Assembly: GCF_009183415.1 (NCBI RefSeq) | Contig: NZ_WEHU01000012.1 | Span: 62,001-126,000 of the forward strand | Reading direction: 5' to 3' | Origin: Bacillus sp. B1-b2 | GTDB lineage: Bacteria; Bacillota; Bacilli; Bacillales; Cytobacillaceae | DNA: 64,000 nucleotides | Shown: piece after piece, positions 40,041 to 48,990 of the stretch | Layout of the letters: each line of letters opens with the position of its first letter | Position numbering within the stretch: the first letter of the stretch is position 1 | Program-made: the position numbers and the translations under genes | The notes under the pieces: model-generated | Seen by the model: only the letters and a program-made list of their open reading frames with translations | Told to the model about the DNA's origin: nothing | The model's database searches: none

Positions 40041-41471
40041 TTATATAACTTCTTTTATTGTTTCTTTTTTTCTTGTTGGCCAAGCTTCTACGCCATTTAA
40101 TCCTTTAATGTCATCTCGATAGAAAACAGGTTCTTTTCCTAATTTCCGCTGCTTCATATAATGGTCAAGGGCTTTAAAGGCAATAGGACCAAGGATTGCA
40201 ATGGCAATTAGGTTGACAATTGCCATAATGGCCATCGTAAAGTCTGCCAAATCCCAAACAATTTGTAAATTTGCAACCGCACCGAACATGACCATTCCTA
40301 GTGCTAATATACGATAAAATTGTAAGAAAATCTTACTTTTATTGATGAATGGTAAGTTAGCTTCTCCGTAGTAGTAACAGCCAATGATAGAAGTAAAGGC
40401 AAATAAGAAGATGGCTACTCCTAAAAACATTCCGCCCCAAGTGCCAAAATGCTCAGCCATGGCAGCTTGTGATAATTCAATACCAGTCAGGCCAGTTCCA
40501 TATGCATTAGAGGTTAGTATGATAAATGCTGTGGCTGAACATACAAGCAATGTATCAAAAAATACTCCTAATGCTTGAATAAATCCTTGTTTAGCTGGGT
40601 GGGATACGGATGCTGTAGCAGCAGCTATCGGATCTCCGCCAATCCCAGCGCCATTGGAGAAAAGTCCTCTTTTTACTCCATTCATAATAGCTGCGGCAAT
40701 ACCTCCGCCAACTACTTGTTCCAAACCGAAAGCACTCTTAAAAATTAATGCTAAAACATGAGGAATCTCTGTAATATTTGTGATTACTACAAAGACTGCA
40801 AGGAGAATGTAGCCAAAGGCCATAAAGGGAACAATTATTGATGAGATATCAGCAATTCGTTTAATACCACCAAATACTACTAAACTAGTAAGAAAAACTA
40901 ATGCAATTCCAGCAATGATTGGGCTGATACCAAAGGAATTTTCTAATGCAACTGCAATTGTGTTACTTTGTACTGCGTTAAAGGTGGTACCATATGAAAG
41001 GATCATCATAACAGCAAAAATGACACTCATCCATTTTTTATTAAGCTGTTTTTTCATATAGTAAGCAGGACCACCTTTAAATCGTCCATTATCTTTCGTT
41101 TTATAAATTTGTGCCAGAGTGTTTTCAACAAAAGAGCTGGCACTACCGAGAATGGCTACCATCCACATCCAAAATACTGCTCCAGGTCCTCCAATTGCTA
41201 AGGCAATGGCTACTCCTGCAAGATTGCCTGTACCAATTCGAGTACCTGCCCCTACAAAAAATGCTTGTAGAGAAGAAATTTGTTTCGTGCTAGCATTTTC
41301 GGTCTCTTTTTCCTTGACTTTTAGTAGTCGGAACATTTCGCTAATATACCTTACTTGTGCAAACCTCGAGCCAATGGTGAAGTAAATACCGAGTATAAGC
41401 AGTAGTGCTATCAGTACATACCCCCAAAGTAACGTATTTCCATTTGAAATAAATGTTTCAATAATATTCAC
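40041..41471 (-). CDS. Sodium:alanine/glycine symporter (AGCS family)
   Basis: Membrane amino-acid symporter of 476 aa with about eleven helices, importing alanine or glycine with sodium. The AGCS signature GAGTRIGTGNLAGVAIALAI lies near residue 75, and GPGAVFWMWM and FKGGPAYYMKK follow. The open frame runs upstream to 41690, but GTG 41471 has the strong RBS GGGAGGGG and begins at the normal family N-terminus; the upstream part is not membrane-like. A sigma-A promoter lies 30-60 bp upstream. It stands alone between terminators. Confidence 0.92.
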   Translation of the reverse strand: MNIIETFISNGNTLLWGYVLIALLLILGIYFTIGSRFAQVRYISEMFRLLKVKEKETENASTKQISSLQAFFVGAGTRIGTGNLAGVAIALAIGGPGAVFWMWMVAILGSASSFVENTLAQIYKTKDNGRFKGGPAYYMKKQLNKKWMSVIFAVMMILSYGTTFNAVQSNTIAVALENSFGISPIIAGIALVFLTSLVVFGGIKRIADISSIIVPFMAFGYILLAVFVVITNITEIPHVLALIFKSAFGLEQVVGGGIAAAIMNGVKRGLFSNGAGIGGDPIAAATASVSHPAKQGFIQALGVFFDTLLVCSATAFIILTSNAYGTGLTGIELSQAAMAEHFGTWGGMFLGVAIFLFAFTSIIGCYYYGEANLPFINKSKIFLQFYRILALGMVMFGAVANLQIVWDLADFTMAIMAIVNLIAIAILGPIAFKALDHYMKQRKLGKEPVFYRDDIKGLNGVEAWPTRKKETIKEVI

Positions 41472-41501
41472 GCAACCCCTCCCAAAAATTTTATGCTTCC
41501 A

Positions 41502-41530
41502 ATTATCGCGAACATTTTTGCGCCTGTCAA
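41502..41530 (-). promoter_or_regulatory. Sigma-A promoter of the alanine symporter gene
   Basis: On the minus strand: TTGACA (41530-41525), a 17-bp spacer and GATAAT (41507-41502). The leader is too short for a glycine riboswitch. The region from 41531 to 41928 shows no other supported feature. Confidence 0.65.
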
Positions 41531-41928
41531 ATAAATTTGCAGTCGAAAAACAGTGTAAAACGTCGAAGGAAATATTTGTAAAGTTAGCTGGGGCTATGTC
41601 ATTACTGGTGTGAACACACTTGCGAATTAAGTTGAAATAACATTGAAAAATTTTTAATATTCTTAAAACTAACTCCGAATGGAATACCAAGAGCTAGCTA
41701 TTTAGTTAGTTGTTTTTACCCATGAATTTATATAAGTAAAACACTAAATTACAATTATTTTGCAAGTTTAACGTTTTATTTTTCCACTTATGCCATTCAT
41801 ATAAAAGAAATATTTCGTTTCTATGAAGCATTCTGTTTATTTCTATAGAGGTATAAAATATTACTTTTTAGTAATGTAAAGCTACCTAGGAAAACAGAAG
41901 AAAAGTACTTTTCTGAAAGGAAAAGCTT

Positions 41929-42420
41929 GTGGACAGGAAAAGCTATGATCAATTAGTACGTGAATTTACACCAATGATTCATCACATGATTAAAAAATTA
42001 GCTATTTACAAGGATAAAGATGAATTTATGCAAATGGGACTTATTAGTATATGGGAAGCGAGTGAAAATTTTAACCAAGAAAAGGGGGAATATAGTAATT
42101 ATTTGTATCGGCATATGAGAGGTCGTTTTCTAGATGAACTGAAGAAAAGAGGAAGACAAGCAGATAGGAGTGCTTATCCAAAAGATGAGTTTTGGGACTT
42201 ACTAATAAGTCCTGAGTTATACAAAGAAGAGGAAGACTATATGAGGGGACTTTGCTATGGATTATCTAAATATGAGACAAAATGGGTGATCGATACCTTT
42301 ATTTATCAACTGACTGTAAGAGAAATTGCGGAGAAAGAGCAGGTTTCGTTATCAGCAGTAAAATGGTGGAAGAAGGGTGCGAAGGAAAAATTAAAAAGTA
42401 GATTAAAGAGCTATATATGA
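41929..42420 (+). CDS. Sigma-70-family RNA polymerase sigma factor, orphan
   Basis: Small sigma factor of 163 aa. Region 2 (about 1-75) has KDEFMQMGLISIWEASENF and YSNYLYRHMRGRFLDELKK; region 4 (about 105-160) has an HTH with LTVREIAEKEQVSLSAVKWW. There is no region 1.1 or 3. GTG 41929 with AAAGG upstream is the start. No anti-sigma gene is adjacent. The target promoters are unknown. It resembles small Bacillus sigma factors of the YlaC/SigV size class but lacks the neighbours of those systems. A competence or phage-type sigma factor is also possible. Confidence 0.82.
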   Translation: MDRKSYDQLVREFTPMIHHMIKKLAIYKDKDEFMQMGLISIWEASENFNQEKGEYSNYLYRHMRGRFLDELKKRGRQADRSAYPKDEFWDLLISPELYKEEEDYMRGLCYGLSKYETKWVIDTFIYQLTVREIAEKEQVSLSAVKWWKKGAKEKLKSRLKSYI

Positions 42421-42548
42421 ATGGTGTATGAATCTATTTAATACTTTAAACAGATAGTAAGTCAACTTTTTTGACAAGCTAACTTACTAATGATAAGTTA
42501 GTTTTTATATACAATGTACTATCGATACATTAGAAGGAGTGAGATAAA

Positions 42549-43163
42549 ATGTCCCATTTAGAAGAAGTTATGAAAGCACGTAAATCAGTTAGAGTTTATG
42601 ACTCTGAATATAAAATAGAAAAGAAAGAAATTGAAGAGATTCTAGAAATTGCTTCTAGTGCCCCATCTTCTAGTAACCTACAGGCTTGGAGATTTATTGT
42701 CATTCAAGATCAAGAAATGAAAAAGGAATTAAGAGCTATTGGAAATAATCAAGCACAAATTGAAGAATCATCTGCTATTATTGCAGTTTTAGGAGATACA
42801 AAAGCATATGAAAATGCAGAAAATATCTATGCACAAAATGTTGCTCTAGGATATATGGATCAAGACACTGCAGAAAAATATGCTGCTAATACTTATAATT
42901 CATATTCTAAGTTTCCACAGCAAGTGTTATCTCAAATTGCTAGTCATGATGCAGGTTTAATCTCTATGCAAATTCTATTATTAGCAAAAGAGCGTGGATA
43001 TGACACAGTTGTAATGGGTGGATTCGATAAAGCGGCGTTTGCAAAGCGTTTCGAACTTCCAGAGAATCAATTCCCAATTACTCTAATTGCTTTAGGGAAA
43101 GCAAAAGCACCTGCTTTTAACTCAAGTAGATTACCATTAGAAAAAATTGTTAAGTTTTATTAA
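42549..43163 (+). CDS. Nitroreductase-family FMN oxidoreductase
   Basis: Flavoenzyme of 204 aa that reduces nitro compounds, quinones or flavins with NAD(P)H. The N-terminal KARKSVRVYDSEYKIEKKE and the FMN-binding SSAPSSSNLQAWRFIV near residue 38 are typical, as is YDTVVMGGFDKAAF near residue 155. ATG 42549 has RBS AGAAGGAGTG. It is a single gene ended by a terminator. The natural substrate is not deducible. Confidence 0.9.
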   Translation: MSHLEEVMKARKSVRVYDSEYKIEKKEIEEILEIASSAPSSSNLQAWRFIVIQDQEMKKELRAIGNNQAQIEESSAIIAVLGDTKAYENAENIYAQNVALGYMDQDTAEKYAANTYNSYSKFPQQVLSQIASHDAGLISMQILLLAKERGYDTVVMGGFDKAAFAKRFELPENQFPITLIALGKAKAPAFNSSRLPLEKIVKFY

Positions 43164-43170
43164 TTAATTA

Positions 43171-43210
43171 GAAGGCTATTCCTAAGAGTTTATAAAGGAT
43201 AGCCTTTTTT
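43171..43210 (+). terminator. Terminator after the nitroreductase gene
   Basis: AGAAGGCTATTCCT / AGGATAGCCTTTTTT with a 12-nt loop. Confidence 0.82.
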
Positions 43211-43304
43211 GTATGATTTTCTTCTAAAGGGAGAACATTATTTTTGTAATAATTTTTTTAGCACGGTACACTAGTAAGTGATTAAGAATAAGGGAGTGTG
43301 TAGA

Positions 43305-44129
43305 ATGAACTTTGTTACATTAAATAATGGTTTGAAGATGCCTCAGCTAGGTTTCGGTGTATGGCAAGTTGCAGATGAAGAGGCTGCAGTTGCAGTTAGT
43401 ACGGCATTTAAGGTTGGGTATACTTCCATTGATACCGCTATGGTTTATAAGAATGAAAAGGGTGTTGGAAAAGCAATCAAGGATTCTTCTATTCCTCGTG
43501 AAGATTTGTTTATTACAACAAAGGTTTGGAATAGTGATCAAGGATATGAAAACACGTTAAGAGCATTTGATGAAAGCTTAGAGAGATTAGGTCTTGATTA
43601 TATTGATCTGTATTTGATCCATTGGCCAACTCCTGAGTATGATGAGTATGTGGATACATATAGAGCATTAGAAAAACTTTATAAAGATGGCAGAGTAAAA
43701 GCAATTGGCGTTTGTAACTTTGAAATAGAGCATTTGGAACGTATTATAAAAGAGTGTGAAGTGAAGCCAGTACTTAATCAAGTAGAATGTCATCCATATT
43801 TAGCACAAACAGAATTAAAAGAATTTTGTGCTGATCATGATATTTTTATTGAAGCATGGAGTCCACTGGACCAAGGTGGAGAGGTCTTGCAAGACGAAGT
43901 TGTTACGAACATTGCAGAAGCAAAAGGAAAAACTCCTGCACAAGTGGTATTACGCTGGCATTTGCAAAATAACACAATTGTTATTCCTAAATCAGTTACT
44001 CCTTCTAGAATTGAAGAAAACTTCCAAGTCTTTGACTTTGAGTTAAGTGCTGATGAGATGAGAGAAATAAATGGCATTAATAAGAACAGACGTAAAGGGC
44101 CACATCCAAACGAACTAAATATGCGTTAA
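43305..44129 (+). CDS. Aldo/keto reductase
   Basis: NADPH-dependent AKR of 274 aa. The catalytic tetrad is visible: Asp in SIDTAMVYKNE (Asp and Tyr), Lys in FITTKVWN and His in LYLIHWPTP. The C-terminal NADPH motif IPKSVTPSRIEENFQVFDF is complete. ATG 43305 with AGGGAG 8 nt upstream is the start; the frame is open nine codons further up but without an RBS. Relatives act on methylglyoxal, 2,5-diketogluconate or aldehydes. It lies beside the nitroreductase gene but behind its terminator, so it is transcribed separately. Confidence 0.92.
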   Translation: MNFVTLNNGLKMPQLGFGVWQVADEEAAVAVSTAFKVGYTSIDTAMVYKNEKGVGKAIKDSSIPREDLFITTKVWNSDQGYENTLRAFDESLERLGLDYIDLYLIHWPTPEYDEYVDTYRALEKLYKDGRVKAIGVCNFEIEHLERIIKECEVKPVLNQVECHPYLAQTELKEFCADHDIFIEAWSPLDQGGEVLQDEVVTNIAEAKGKTPAQVVLRWHLQNNTIVIPKSVTPSRIEENFQVFDFELSADEMREINGINKNRRKGPHPNELNMR

Positions 44130-44135
44130 TAAATA

Positions 44136-44171
44136 AGAAGAAGCCTGGTCAATTCCAGACTTCTTTTTTAG
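44136..44171 (+). terminator. Terminator after the aldo/keto reductase gene
   Basis: AAGAAGCCTGG / CCAGACTTCTT with a 6-nt loop and TTTTTT. Confidence 0.8.
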
Positions 44172-44246
44172 AAAAGAAACCCCTGGCCAATTCCTTAGGT
44201 GCTAAAATATGTTTGGCACACCATCAAAACTGTAGCAATCAGAAAA

Positions 44247-44322
44247 ATAAGCGGAAAATTTCCGGTTAAGTGCAGATTAACTCCTATTTTGAGGATATTA
44301 AGGGGAGTTTTTCCGGTTAAGT
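44247..44322 (+). repeat. Dispersed-repeat copy 1 with GGAAA/TTTCCG ends
   Basis: The element begins AATAAGCGGAAAATTTCCGG and ends GGGGAGTTTTTCCGGTTAAG. Its two TTTCCG marks are 51 bp apart. It is matched by the inverted copy at 44357-44433, with the same 51-bp distance. Confidence 0.55.
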
Positions 44323-44356
44323 AAAGAAAAATCTATATATTTTATGCGTTTATAGT

Positions 44357-44433
44357 AAATAGTCGGAAAAACTCCGCCTATTGGAGCTATATTTCAAGAT
44401 GAAAATAAAATAGTCGGAAATCCTCCGACTATT
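44357..44433 (-). repeat. Dispersed-repeat copy 2, inverted
   Basis: On the minus strand it reads AATAGTCGGAGGATTTCCGA ... GGCGGAGTTTTTCCGACTAT. The marks ATTTCCG and GAGTTTTTCCG are spaced as in copy 1, with a more variable middle. Confidence 0.55.
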
Positions 44434-44469
44434 CTTCTACAGGTAATTAACCTCAAGGAGACACTTACA

Positions 44470-45192
44470 TTAAAATGGATTAGTAGCTATCATACTAGCA
44501 TTTTTAATATAAATACGAGGATTTAATTTTAATTGGGAAACAATTATTTCTGCTATATCTTCTGGTTGCATGTATTTGTCTTGATTTCCACTTATTAAGT
44601 TCGTTTCGACAGCTAAATCAGTCACTACAGTACTAGGAGTTAAGGCAGTAACACGTATATTGTTTCTACGAACTTCTTGCGCTAACGATTCAGTCATTCC
44701 AATCAATCCGAACTTAGATGCACTGTAAGCACTTGAGGTTGCAGCACCATTAAGGCCACTTGTAGAGGAAATATTAATAATATCTCCAGCATTTTTTTCT
44801 ATTAGCTGAGGCAGTACAGTCTTTGTTACATAGTATGGACCCATTAAATTCACATCAATAATTTCTTTCCAAGTGCTAGGATCCATATCCACTAAGGATT
44901 CAAACTTTGCAATTCCCGCATTATTGATTAGAATATCGACTTTGCCTAATGTAGTAGTAACATTCTCTATAGCTTTTTCAACATCCTCTAAAGAGGATAC
45001 ATCCATGATTGCATAGGATGATTGAACACCATATTGCTCTAACTCCATAGAAACCTCTTTAAGTGACTCTTCTGTACGACCAAATAATCCGATATTTATA
45101 CCTTCTTTTGCTAGAGCAATAGCCACTGCTTTTCCAATCCCTCTTCCTGCTCCAGTAATAAAAGCAACTTTACCTTGTAATGATTGAGCCAA
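44470..45192 (-). CDS. SDR oxidoreductase, 3-ketoacyl-ACP-reductase-like
   Basis: Short-chain dehydrogenase of 240 aa. It has TGAGRGIGKA near the N-terminus, the arginine in LFGRTEE typical of NADPH use, NNAG near residue 85, and the catalytic SSTSG with YSASKFG. The frame opens at ATG 45216, but TTG 45192 is preceded by AAAGGAG at 9 nt and gives the usual start MAQSLQGKVAFITG, so I chose it. It is annotated FabG-like, but it is isolated from fatty-acid genes, so the substrate is open. Confidence 0.88.
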   Translation of the reverse strand: MAQSLQGKVAFITGAGRGIGKAVAIALAKEGINIGLFGRTEESLKEVSMELEQYGVQSSYAIMDVSSLEDVEKAIENVTTTLGKVDILINNAGIAKFESLVDMDPSTWKEIIDVNLMGPYYVTKTVLPQLIEKNAGDIINISSTSGLNGAATSSAYSASKFGLIGMTESLAQEVRRNNIRVTALTPSTVVTDLAVETNLISGNQDKYMQPEDIAEIIVSQLKLNPRIYIKNASMIATNPF

Positions 45193-45492
45193 AATAAGCA
45201 ACTCCTTTTCCTTCATCTTAATCTTCCCAATTTCATTGATTACGCTTATATTCTATGCTTTATTACCTATAATAATCAAGAAAGTAGACTTTCGTTGTGC
45301 TTGAATATTAGAGAGTTATTTATATATACATATAACTATATCCAGAGCGACAGTTAGTGATTATAATAATGATAAAGTTGTTCTATTAGAGAAAGTGCTT
45401 GAGATGGTGAGTTAAGAATTAGAATCATCTTACCATTTAACTAGCTACTAATAACTTTGAAAATCGTTAATAATAAAATAAGGAGAGAATCC

Positions 45493-45939
45493 ATGTCTCT
45501 ATTAGTCTCCTATAATGGCTTGTTGATAAGTGTATTATTACTTCTTCCTAATTTGTTATTTTTAAGTTTATTCCCACCAAAAGATGTTCCCACTGAAAGT
45601 AATAAGAGTCATTTCTTCTTTTATGCAATAGAAAGACTAGGGCAAGTAAGTTGTCTGTTTTTTGTGATTACTACCCCAATAGAATTTATATCATTGAATA
45701 TTTGGTGGATGTTATTAGTTTTTTGTCTTTGTGCATACTACTTTCTTTGGGTAAGATATCTCCTTAATGGAAGAAAGTATAGTTTTTTATTTTGTTCTTT
45801 TTTGCTTATTCCAATCCCAATGGCAGTACTACCTTGTTGTATATTCTTTCTTGCCGCTATAATAGGAGAATCCTTCTGGTTAGGATTAGCAGCACTAATA
45901 TTCTCTATTGGGCACCTGAAAGTGAGTGGGGCTAAATAA
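45493..45939 (+). CDS. Hypothetical membrane protein, 148 aa
   Basis: Four hydrophobic segments (about 5-28, 50-70, 73-92, 100-140) and short charged loops; no known family is recognised. ATG 45493 has RBS AAGGAGAG, so the upstream in-frame ATG 45457 is not used. It is followed 51 bp later by another small membrane protein on the same strand. The two may belong together. Confidence 0.7.
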   Translation: MSLLVSYNGLLISVLLLLPNLLFLSLFPPKDVPTESNKSHFFFYAIERLGQVSCLFFVITTPIEFISLNIWWMLLVFCLCAYYFLWVRYLLNGRKYSFLFCSFLLIPIPMAVLPCCIFFLAAIIGESFWLGLAALIFSIGHLKVSGAK

Positions 45940-45990
45940 AGCAGAAAACAAATGATTAGGCAGGACGTACTTGTTTGAAGGAGTAAAAAA

Positions 45991-46265
45991 ATGATTATCT
46001 TTTTGATTATAAGTGAAGTAATATATGTGGCAAGCTTGCTACCTTGGTTAATTGTGTTTGGATTATCCTTTATGAGCTTTGATAATGGTGTTGGATTTAC
46101 TAATATTGCTTTTGTGGGGGGAATTGGTCTTTATCCTGTAGCAGTGCTTATATGTTCCATTTTAGGCTGGGTATACAGATTAAGAAAAACAAGAATACTA
46201 TTATCATTCATTGTATTCCCATGATATGGATCATTGGCTTCCTTGTATTAATTGGTTGGCAATAA
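45991..46265 (+). pseudogene. Small membrane protein with probable frameshift near its end
   Basis: The frame from ATG 45991 (RBS GAAGGAG) gives two membrane segments and stops at 46224 after RILLSFIVFP. The next frame continues in PMIWIIGFLVLIGWQ to TAA 46263-46265, which looks like the missing third helix. A one-base change near 46210-46222 would join them into about 92 aa. Translation reinitiation at the overlapping ATGA (46221) is the alternative. Confidence 0.5.
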
Positions 46266-46272
46266 CAATGCA

Positions 46273-46310
46273 TAAGAGAAGAGAGGTTACATTATCTGCT
46301 AACCTCTCTT
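46273..46310 (+). terminator. Hairpin after the small membrane protein genes
   Basis: AAGAGAGGTTA / TAACCTCTCTT, a perfect 11-bp stem without a long T run. Confidence 0.55.
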
Positions 46311-46325
46311 AATCATTAGTCTGTA

Positions 46326-46594
46326 TTAGATATACAGTGTTTGGATAGAAAACTCCTGACTTATTAGAAATTCTGCTGTTACCCGAACTAACTCTGCAAT
46401 GAGTGATCTGGTTCCTCGCTTAATCCAATCATTCTTAGTTATACCTGGTTCCGTCGCTTTTTCCATTATATAGATAGAAACAATAGCACCTTTTCTAGTG
46501 CACGAATTGTTCCTTGATGATAGGTACCTATGCTAATTTTAAAAGCAAATGAAATGGGGTTAAATTCCCGAGGTGATTTAATAGAAATGCAGTT
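46326..46594 (-). pseudogene. Relict coding stretch, frameshifted, family unknown
   Basis: Two minus-strand frames join near 46488. The upstream part reads CISIKSPREFNPISFAFKIS then IGTYHQGTIRALEK; the downstream part reads GAIVSIYIMEKATEPG then ITKNDWIKRGTRSLIAELVR and ends LISQEFSIQTLYI before TAA. No start codon or RBS is seen, and a stop lies just upstream at 46595-46597. It looks like the eroded 3' end of a gene that I cannot name. The rest of the gap up to 47166 has a perfect hairpin at 46803-46832 (AGTAAGAAGATAT-CGAA-ATATCTTCTTACT) and no other gene. Confidence 0.4.
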
Positions 46595-47165
46595 TTATTT
46601 CCCAGGATGGAAGTTTGATAACAAACACCATGCTATGTCTTAACATTAATAAATGAAGATAAGGGAAATTGCCTGTTTTCTACACATAATTAAGCATGCT
46701 CTTGACATGGTGTAAAAAGGATATTAATAGGTATTGGGGGAAGTGCAGCAAATGACGGAGGAGTAGGAATGCTCCAGCACTTGGGGTGTATTTTAAAAGT
46801 CCAGTAAGAAGATATCGAAATATCTTCTTACTACTAATGTAGTTAGTTCATTAAACGGGAGATATTATTCAATGCATAGATGTGCCATGATTGGCTATTA
46901 TATAAAAAGAAACCTCTTCAGTATACATTTGTGATTATTTTTCTAACATGGAATGTTGTTATTATATGTTAGAAAATACTGCTTGTTGAAATTATTTGTT
47001 TTAATTGATACAAAGATTGAGTTAATAATACATTTTTCTCCAAAATAATCCTTTTTTCATCATTTTTTCATTTTCTTTCTTTATAATACTTCAAGTATAT
47101 GTTATTTTTAAGATTGTGGATTAAAGAAACTATTGAAATAAAACATAAAAGAAAGAGAGTTTAAA

Positions 47166-48107
47166 ATGAGAGCAAAAAGAAGAATTAATAGGAAAAGAGT
47201 TAGATATACTATATTTACCGTTTTGGCAATAATTGTCATCGTGTTAGGGTCATATGTTTATTATGTTTATAATAGTGTAGAAAAAACAGCTGAAGACATG
47301 TATACTCCGACTGAGGAAGATAAGAATAGTAATAGTCAAGAAAAAGAAGAAGTTTTAGAAGCGCGAGAACCAATTTCTATTTTACTTATGGGAGTAGACG
47401 AAAGAGAAGGAGACGTTGGACGATCCGACGCACTTATGGTACTAACACTTAATCCTGAAAAAGAAAAAATGCAAATAGTAAGCATACCACGTGACACTAA
47501 AACAGAAATCATTGGAAAAGGAAAAGTGACAAAAATTAATTCTGCATATGCTTATGGCGGAGTTGATATGGCAAAAGCTACTGTAGAAGATTTCACTGGT
47601 ATTCATATGGACTATTATATCCAAGTTAATATGGAAGCATTAAGCGCACTTGTTGATGCTCTTGGAGGCATAACAGTTCAAAATGATTTGGACTGGTATG
47701 ATGAAGGATACTATAAACCAGGATACCATTATAAAAAGGGAGAAATAAAATTGAACGGAGCCAAAGCACTTGGGTTTATTAGAATGCGTCATTTGGATCC
47801 TAACGGTGATTTTGGAAGAAATGAAAGACAGCGTAAGGTCTTAAATAGTATTATTGATAAAGCAACCAGTGTTTCCTCTGTCAAAAATTTCAAAGAAATC
47901 CTAGATGCTTTAGGTAAAAATGTTAAAACAAATATTGCTTTTGATCAAATGATGGATATCCAAAAAAATTATCGAAAAGTATTATCATCTATTGAACAAT
48001 ATGAAGTTACTGGAGAAGGGACCCCACCAGGAGAAACATATTACTTGATTGTTTCTGAAGAAGAAAAAGAAAAAGTACATGATTTGTTAAGTGAAAATCT
48101 ACAATAA
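47166..48107 (+). CDS. LCP-family (LytR-CpsA-Psr) cell-wall ligase
   Basis: Membrane-anchored phosphotransferase of 313 aa that attaches teichoic acids or other glycopolymers to peptidoglycan outside the cell. It has a basic N-terminus and one helix (about 16-38), then the extracellular LCP domain (about 70-300). Key residues are in GVDEREGDVGRSDALMV and SIPRDTKTEI (conserved Asp and Arg), FTGIHMDYYIQVNMEA, and RMRHLDPNGDFGRNERQRKVL. ATG 47166 has RBS AAAGAGAG. It is related to TagT/U/V. There are no glycan genes beside it, although ugd lies elsewhere in the window. Confidence 0.93.
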   Translation: MRAKRRINRKRVRYTIFTVLAIIVIVLGSYVYYVYNSVEKTAEDMYTPTEEDKNSNSQEKEEVLEAREPISILLMGVDEREGDVGRSDALMVLTLNPEKEKMQIVSIPRDTKTEIIGKGKVTKINSAYAYGGVDMAKATVEDFTGIHMDYYIQVNMEALSALVDALGGITVQNDLDWYDEGYYKPGYHYKKGEIKLNGAKALGFIRMRHLDPNGDFGRNERQRKVLNSIIDKATSVSSVKNFKEILDALGKNVKTNIAFDQMMDIQKNYRKVLSSIEQYEVTGEGTPPGETYYLIVSEEEKEKVHDLLSENLQ

Positions 48108-48109
48108 TT

Positions 48110-48155
48110 AAGAAGGAACAGTTACTTTCTGTTAAGAAGGAGACTGTTCCTTCTT
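48110..48155 (+). terminator. Hairpin after the LCP gene
   Basis: AAGAAGGAACAGT / ACTGTTCCTTCTT, a perfect 13-bp stem lying between convergent genes. Confidence 0.65.
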
Positions 48156-48166
48156 ATTAAGGCTAA

Positions 48167-48283
48167 TTACTTATCTTCTTTTTTACTTTTCTTTTCTTTC
48201 TCCTCTTTTACCTTCCTTTGTTCATCTGTAACCTTAAAATCACGGTCAACCGTTTTATCCTTTAAATCTTTGTTTGTAACCAT
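48167..48283 (-). CDS. Small charged protein, 38 aa
   Basis: ATG 48283 with RBS AAAGGTG encodes a product starting MVTNKDLKDKTVDRDFKVT and ending KEKKSKKEDK. It is made almost wholly of K, E and D and has no Cys or aromatic residue apart from one Phe. A longer frame to 48349 has no RBS. It is convergent with the LCP gene. The function is unknown. Confidence 0.5.
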   Translation of the reverse strand: MVTNKDLKDKTVDRDFKVTDEQRKVKEEKEKKSKKEDK

Positions 48284-48990
48284 TTTAATCACACCTTTCG
48301 TCTTTCTCTCTATATAGACGTAATGAAAGAATAGTAAACTTGTATTCAAAGATAATTGGAGAAAAATAAATGAAGGGATTTTGGATTGAATTTATATGAA
48401 TGACGGGTAAAAATGTGGAAGAACGTAATTTTAGCAGCTGGCTATAAGAGTCGAGATCTTTATAAGTGAGAGTAGGAAAGGATGAGGCCAAACGAATTAG
48501 GCCTCATCCTCATAATGTTGAAAAACAAAATTGTCTATGGGAAAAAAAGTGAAAATAACGGTGAAACCCCTGGTATATTCAATAGAAAACGAGAGAGCTT
48601 GTATGTACGTCACCTATTCAAATGTAAATAGTAAAATTAAAATCGATGCGGTGATATTGGATTTTGTAATGAGACAGTTGAAAGTCTTCTATCCCTTTCG
48701 AACAGGTTGACCAATGAAATACTTAAGAAAACTAACATCCCAAAAAGATCTATGGCATCAGCTTGACGCAAAAGTAATTTAGAAAGATAAAATAGAATTT
48801 TTATCCAGATGATCTACGTTCCATGGGTGAGACTCCCTGTGGGATCTGCGAGACAGCTGAGCCCCTGCAGGCGCATGTGTAGACCGCGGCTCAGCGCGAG
48901 CCCCACAGAAATCATCCCCTATTCCGTTAGTTCATTACCTATGCAAGTTCTCGACAGACTAATGCCACATAAATTATTCATCTTCATTTT
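48284..48990. other. Non-coding region containing a GC-rich repeat element
   Basis: There is no ORF with an RBS. The only structured part is the GC-rich element at 48809-48917; the rest is AT-rich without recognised signals. Confidence 0.5.
48809..48917. repeat. GC-rich folded intergenic repeat of Bacillaceae type
   Basis: GATGATCTACG at the left and AAATCATC at the right enclose nested inverted repeats CTGTGGG / CCCACAG and GCTGAGC / GCTCAGC, with CCTGCAGGCGC in the middle. The segment is far richer in GC than its surroundings. It resembles the 'GTGGGA...CCCCGCAGGCGC...GAGGCTC' elements that recur between genes in many Bacillus genomes. A chance ORF runs through it. Confidence 0.6.

Noticed and set aside
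39922-40122. 66-aa plus-strand ORF
   Set aside because: It covers the terminator and the 3' end of the opposing alanine symporter gene and has no RBS.
41472-41690. N-terminal extension of the alanine symporter
   Set aside because: Not membrane-like, not typical of the family, and the promoter lies within it; GTG 41471 has a strong RBS.
41472-41700. Glycine riboswitch before the alanine symporter gene
   Set aside because: Looked for because of known associations; the leader after the promoter is only about 25 nt, and no aptamer-like folds are seen.
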